The notes beneath the pieces were generated by a model that searched no databases, was not told where the DNA came from, and was given only the letters and a program-made list of their open reading frames with translations. Below, one piece after another: positions 60,682-64,000 of a DNA stretch of 64,000 bases (position 1 is the stretch's first letter; every line of letters begins with the position of its first letter). The DNA lies in NCBI RefSeq assembly GCF_014164785.1, contig NZ_JACJFN010000003.1, forward strand, positions 558,001 to 622,000. Reading direction: 5' to 3'. The position numbers and the translations under genes are program-made. Source of the DNA: Aquipseudomonas guryensis (GTDB lineage: Bacteria > Pseudomonadota > Gammaproteobacteria > Pseudomonadales > Pseudomonadaceae).

Positions 60682-61560
60682 CTAGCCTACGAGTTTGTGC
60701 AGGTTATCCGGCACCGTTGTCAGCTCCCAGAGGAAGCTGTCGAGCTTGAAGGTGGACGTGCGGATTTTTTCCTCGATGTCGTGCAGCTCACGACAGACTT
60801 CCTGGTAACGCTGTTCGCGGCGCACGGCGGCCAGGGCCTCGCTGATCCGCTCCGGCTGCGCGCCGATGTACTCGCGCACGCGTTTGCCGCCCTTCTGCGG
60901 GCGCACCAGATAGAGGTAGCGCTGCTGGTGCCAGTAGGGCGTGGCGGCGATGCGCGGCGAGTCCTGCAGGGCCTCGAACTCGGCCAGCAGGTTCATGCGC
61001 AGGGATTTGAGGCTGTCTAGCTGCTCGGAGATACGCCAGACCTTCTGCCCCAGGCTCTCCTGGTCGCCGAGCTTGCCGGCATGGCTCTCGCGGTGGGAGA
61101 TGTCGGTGATGGTCAGCAGGCTGCCACGGTCGCGGCCGTCGACGCTGGGAATCGGCGCCGCACTCATCTGTACCCAGCGCACCTGGCCGTCGCTGGCCTG
61201 GATACGCATGGGATAGCGCTCGGCCGACGGGCCCTGGCGGCGCTGCATCAGGACTACCTCGACCAGGTCGGCGGAGATGACCTGGGCCAGCGGTCGGCCT
61301 AGGGCCTCGGCCGGCGAGTAGCCGAGGAAGTGCTGCATGAAGGGGTTCATGTAGGTGATGCGACCGGAAGGATCGAGGACCACCAGCCCCTCCTGTGCCT
61401 GCTCCACCAGGTTCTGGTAGCAGCGGGTGTCGCCAGTGCTGTAGCAGCTGGCCACCTGCAATTGCGGCTCTGCGCCGAATTCGGCGTCGGTATAGGCCAC
61501 CGGGATATCCGTGTCCGGATCATATTGCCGGAGCAGATCGATCAGCTCTGCAGCGCGCAT
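60682..61560 (-). CDS. PAS-domain protein with basic C-terminal region
   Basis: This 292-residue cytosolic protein has a short N-terminal region (ELIDLLRQYDPDTDIPVAY), a PAS domain (about 50-165, QEGLVVLDPSGRITYMNPFM and DGQVRWVQMSAAPI), and a C-terminal basic helical region including VRPQKGGKRVREYIG. There is no kinase, GGDEF or HTH output. GGAGG six bases before the ATG is strong. It lies upstream of, and on the same strand as, the ThiF-like operon, so it could be its sensor, but the intervening hairpin suggests a separate transcript. Confidence 0.8.
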   Translation of the reverse strand: MRAAELIDLLRQYDPDTDIPVAYTDAEFGAEPQLQVASCYSTGDTRCYQNLVEQAQEGLVVLDPSGRITYMNPFMQHFLGYSPAEALGRPLAQVISADLVEVVLMQRRQGPSAERYPMRIQASDGQVRWVQMSAAPIPSVDGRDRGSLLTITDISHRESHAGKLGDQESLGQKVWRISEQLDSLKSLRMNLLAEFEALQDSPRIAATPYWHQQRYLYLVRPQKGGKRVREYIGAQPERISEALAAVRREQRYQEVCRELHDIEEKIRTSTFKLDSFLWELTTVPDNLHKLVG

Positions 61561-61825
61561 TCCCTACCTCCCTGTTGAAATCGATACCGACGGCCCCGAG
61601 TATACTCAGCGGCAGTCCATGAAAAAGTCTGCTATTTCCGATAAATGCCGAACGGCACGGAATATCGACGTCACACTGTCTTGCTTGAATGGCCTGAAAG
61701 CGACAGCGCCGAGTCGCAGCGGCAGGCCTTGCCAAAGCGCGGCTGCCGCGCGCACATTCACCCATAGCCCGCCGCTGGCGGCTGGATTTTCTGCAGGGCC
61801 GAGCCCTGCCACGAGGGGGAACTGC

Positions 61826-62425
61826 ATGTCACATGCCGATGTCGAGGTACTCCAGCGCGAGACCTGCTTCAAGGGCTTCTACCGCCTGGACCGCCTGCAT
61901 CTGCGCCACCGCCAGTTCGCCGGCGGCATGGGCCCGCAGCTCAGTCGCGAGCTGTTCGTGCGCCACGACGCCGTGTGCGTGCTGCCCTATGATCCGCAAC
62001 GCGACAGTGTGGTGCTGATCGAGCAGTTCCGCGTCGGCGCCATGGACAAGAGCGCCAACCCCTGGCTGCTGGAGCTGGTGGCCGGGCTGATCGACAAGGA
62101 CGAGGAGCCGGAAGAGGTGGCCCGCCGCGAAGCGATCGAGGAAGCCGACCTGACCCTCGGCGCGCTGTGGCCGATCACCACTTACTACCCATCACCCGGC
62201 GGTTCTGACGAGCGCGTCTACCTGTACGTCGGGCGCTGTGACAGCCAGGGTGCGGGCGGCGTGCATGGCCTGCCCGAAGAAGGCGAGGACATCCGCGTGC
62301 ATGTCTGGCCGCTGGAAGATGCCCTGCAAGCGGTCAAGGACGGGCGCATCAACAACGCCGCCAGCATCATCGCCCTGCAATGGCTGGCGCTGAACCGCGC
62401 GGAAGTGCGGGGGCTATGGTCATGA
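61826..62425 (+). CDS. nudF: ADP-ribose pyrophosphatase NudF
   Basis: This 199-residue Nudix hydrolase cleaves ADP-ribose to AMP and ribose-5-phosphate. The Nudix box is intact: G of AGLIDKDEEPEEVARREAIE, then EADL, giving Gx5Ex7REUxEE. Upstream FRVGAMD and downstream YYPSPGGSDERVYLYVG are NudF features. GGGGGA six bases before the ATG supports the start. It forms the conserved order nudF, DUF1249, cpdA, yqiA seen in many gammaproteobacteria. Confidence 0.94.
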   Translation: MSHADVEVLQRETCFKGFYRLDRLHLRHRQFAGGMGPQLSRELFVRHDAVCVLPYDPQRDSVVLIEQFRVGAMDKSANPWLLELVAGLIDKDEEPEEVARREAIEEADLTLGALWPITTYYPSPGGSDERVYLYVGRCDSQGAGGVHGLPEEGEDIRVHVWPLEDALQAVKDGRINNAASIIALQWLALNRAEVRGLWS

Positions 62426-62868
62426 ACCTGCTGCGCGAGCGTTACCGGGTCGACCTGGTCGAACTGCAGGCCGCTTGCGAAGCCAACTACGCGCGCCTGC
62501 TGCGCCTGCTGCCGGACATGCGGGCGGCGCAGGGCGAGCGCCGCGTCGCCCTGAGCCAGGGCGACCAATTGCTCGGCGTGCTGGTGCTGCAGGTGCTGGA
62601 AGCCTGCCCCTACACCACCACCCTGCAGGTGCGCCAGGAACACAGCCTGCCGTGGCTGCCGGTGCCCAAGCTGGAGGTACGGGTCTACCACGACGCGCGC
62701 ATGGCCGAAGTGGTCAGCGCGGAGAATGCCCGGCGTTTTCGCAGCATCTACAGCTACCCGAACGCCGCCATGCACCAGCCGGACGAGAAGACCCAGCTCA
62801 ACCTGTTCCTCGGTGAGTGGCTCAGCCACTGCATGGCCTGTGGCCATGAATTGGCCAGCGTGCGCTAG
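62422..62868 (+). CDS. DUF1249 (YqiB-like) protein
   Basis: This 148-residue protein matches DUF1249: MNLLRERYRVDLVELQAACE, LVLQVLEACPYTTTLQVRQE, VRVYHDARMAEVVS and the C-terminal EKTQLNLFLGEWLSHCM. Function is unknown, but it is genetically linked to nudF and cpdA across many genomes. The start overlaps the nudF stop as ATGA. ATGs at 62416 and 62380 are less likely. Confidence 0.92.
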   Translation: MNLLRERYRVDLVELQAACEANYARLLRLLPDMRAAQGERRVALSQGDQLLGVLVLQVLEACPYTTTLQVRQEHSLPWLPVPKLEVRVYHDARMAEVVSAENARRFRSIYSYPNAAMHQPDEKTQLNLFLGEWLSHCMACGHELASVR

Positions 62869-63050
62869 CAGGCGTCCCCCACCCACAGCCGCACAGCGAT
62901 CAATTTCCAGCCTGAAATCCCTCGAACACCCCGGCTTTCGCCGCAGAAACGCCCGCCAAACGTGGCAAATGTGACCCGTTCACGTTTGCCGGGTTTACCG
63001 AATCGCATTTCAGCCACCATAATCCTGAGAACCTGTTCAGGAGTCGCACC

Positions 63051-63866
63051 TTGTCGCGCCCCGTTTCCCCTGCCCATGACCCATCGGTGCTGATCGTTCA
63101 GCTCTCCGACAGTCATCTGTTTGCCGAAGAAGACGGCAAGCTGCTTGGCATGAACACCTGCGACAGCCTGCAGCGGGTCATCGAGCGCGCACTCGAAGAA
63201 CAGCCGCGCATCGACCTGATGCTGGCCTCCGGCGATCTGTCGCAGGATGGCTCGCTGGCGTCCTACCAGCGCTTTCGCGAGCTGACCGATCCGGTTGCGG
63301 CAAAGGCCCGCTGGTTCGCCGGCAACCACGATGAGCTACCGAGCATGCGCGCCGCCTGCAAGGACAGCGATCGACTGGAGCCGATCCTCGACCTCGGCAA
63401 CTGGCGCATCACCCTGCTCGACTCCTCGATTCCCGGCGCGGTGCCCGGTTTCCTCGGCGACGACCAGCTCGAACTGCTGGAGCAATCGCTCAACTCTGCG
63501 CCCGAACGCCACCATCTGGTGTGCTTCCACCATCACCCGGTGTCCATCGGCTGCAACTGGATGGAACCGATCGGCCTGCGTAACCCCGATGCCCTGTTTG
63601 CCGTGCTGGCCAAGGCGCCGCAGGTCAAGGCGATCCTCTGGGGGCATATCCACCAGGAGTTCGATCAGCAGCGTGACGGCGTACGCCTGCTCGCCTCGCC
63701 GTCCACCTGCGTGCAGTTCGCCCCCGGCAGCGAGGAATTCCAGGTCGACACCACGGCCCCCGGCTACCGCTGGCTGCGCCTGCATGCCGATGGCCGCCTG
63801 GAAACCGGCGTATCACGGGTCACCGGCATTCACTTCGAAGTGGATTACAGCGTCAAAGGCTATTGA
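63051..63866 (+). CDS. cpdA: 3',5'-cyclic-AMP phosphodiesterase CpdA
   Basis: This 271-residue class III metallophosphoesterase has VQLSDSHLFAEEDG (Asp and His), LASGDLSQDGS (GD), WFAGNHDELP (GNHD), HHHPVSIGCNWM and LWGHIHQEFDQQ (GHxH). It hydrolyses cAMP and so tunes Vfr-dependent genes. The start is TTG at 63051, placed seven bases after CAGGAG; a first in-frame ATG lies much later. It is the third gene of the nudF cluster. Confidence 0.94.
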   Translation: MSRPVSPAHDPSVLIVQLSDSHLFAEEDGKLLGMNTCDSLQRVIERALEEQPRIDLMLASGDLSQDGSLASYQRFRELTDPVAAKARWFAGNHDELPSMRAACKDSDRLEPILDLGNWRITLLDSSIPGAVPGFLGDDQLELLEQSLNSAPERHHLVCFHHHPVSIGCNWMEPIGLRNPDALFAVLAKAPQVKAILWGHIHQEFDQQRDGVRLLASPSTCVQFAPGSEEFQVDTTAPGYRWLRLHADGRLETGVSRVTGIHFEVDYSVKGY

Positions 63867-63913
63867 GCCACGCCAGAACCGCACGCAATAAGCTGTATAC
63901 CGGGGGCAACTCC

Positions 63914-63945
63914 GCTTGCAGCCTGAAGCTTTCAGCTTGTAGCCT
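63914..63945. repeat. Short repeat between cpdA and yqiA
   Basis: GCTTGCAGCCTGAAGC is followed by TTTCAGCTTGTAGCCT, giving a direct repeat GCTTGyAGCCT around a GAAGCTTTC palindrome. Such AGCTTGyAGC motifs are commonly dispersed between Pseudomonas genes. There is nothing else in the 88-bp gap. Confidence 0.4.
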
Positions 63946-63954
63946 CCCCTCCCC

Positions 63955-64000
63955 ATGACCAGCATCATTTATATCCACGGCCTCAACAGCTCACCGGCCT
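63955..64000 (+). CDS. yqiA: YqiA-like esterase, N-terminal end only
   Basis: The ATG at 63955 opens a frame MTSIIYIHGLNSSPA that runs off the window. IIYIHGLNSSP is the beta-strand and oxyanion region of the YqiA alpha/beta-hydrolase family, and the position after cpdA matches the usual nudF-yqiB-cpdA-yqiA-parE order. Only 15 residues are visible. Confidence 0.75.
   Translation, partial: MTSIIYIHGLNSSPA

Overview
The window looks like a chromosomal segment of a high-GC Pseudomonas. The main reasons are the gene neighbourhoods: desC-desB/desT beside ureEFG and a HupE/UreJ protein, TolC/thiC/nudF/DUF1249/cpdA/yqiA at the right end, and Pseudomonas-type intergenic hairpins. Remembered P. aeruginosa PAO1 order (about PA4888-PA4894 and PA4967-PA4974) agrees, but no database was searched. 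I see no tRNA, rRNA, CRISPR array, insertion-sequence transposase or prophage.

Layout, 1-15 kb: a cut-off molybdopterin oxidoreductase, a membrane protein, a secreted 27-residue tandem-repeat protein, a methyltransferase, the acyl-CoA desaturase pair desC-desB with the regulator desT (separated from its operators by a 268-bp structured repeat), the urease maturation genes ureEFG plus a UreJ-type nickel permease behind a sigma-54 promoter, a LOG-family nucleosidase, an MscS channel, and a polyamine-type binding protein overlapping a diguanylate cyclase.

15-30 kb: a response regulator with a CheX-like output and a PAS protein, RhlE helicase, a DnaQ-like exonuclease, a NYN protein, several metabolic singletons, HrpB helicase, and a lipoprotein-DinB-FieF overlapping cluster. 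30-47 kb: a metal-efflux module under a MerR-type promoter, transporters, trmA, a zinc metallopeptidase, a FATP-type acyl-CoA synthetase with an AraC regulator, an overlapping SagB/TesB/HAD operon, an HDAC-like deacetylase and an HI0933-type flavoprotein.

47-64 kb: a TolC-like protein diverges from thiC, which has a clear TPP riboswitch. Between the thiC side and nudF lies a tightly overlapping six-gene operon (about 52.1-60.5 kb, minus strand): an E1/ThiF-like adenylating domain fused to an apparent acyltransferase-fold domain, an acyl-CoA dehydrogenase, an MMPL/RND exporter, an unknown periplasmic protein, a LolA-like protein and a DUF1302-like outer-membrane protein. It reads as a make-and-export system for an acylated compound that I cannot assign to a described pathway, and is the best candidate here for something new. 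The window ends with nudF, DUF1249, cpdA and the first codons of yqiA.
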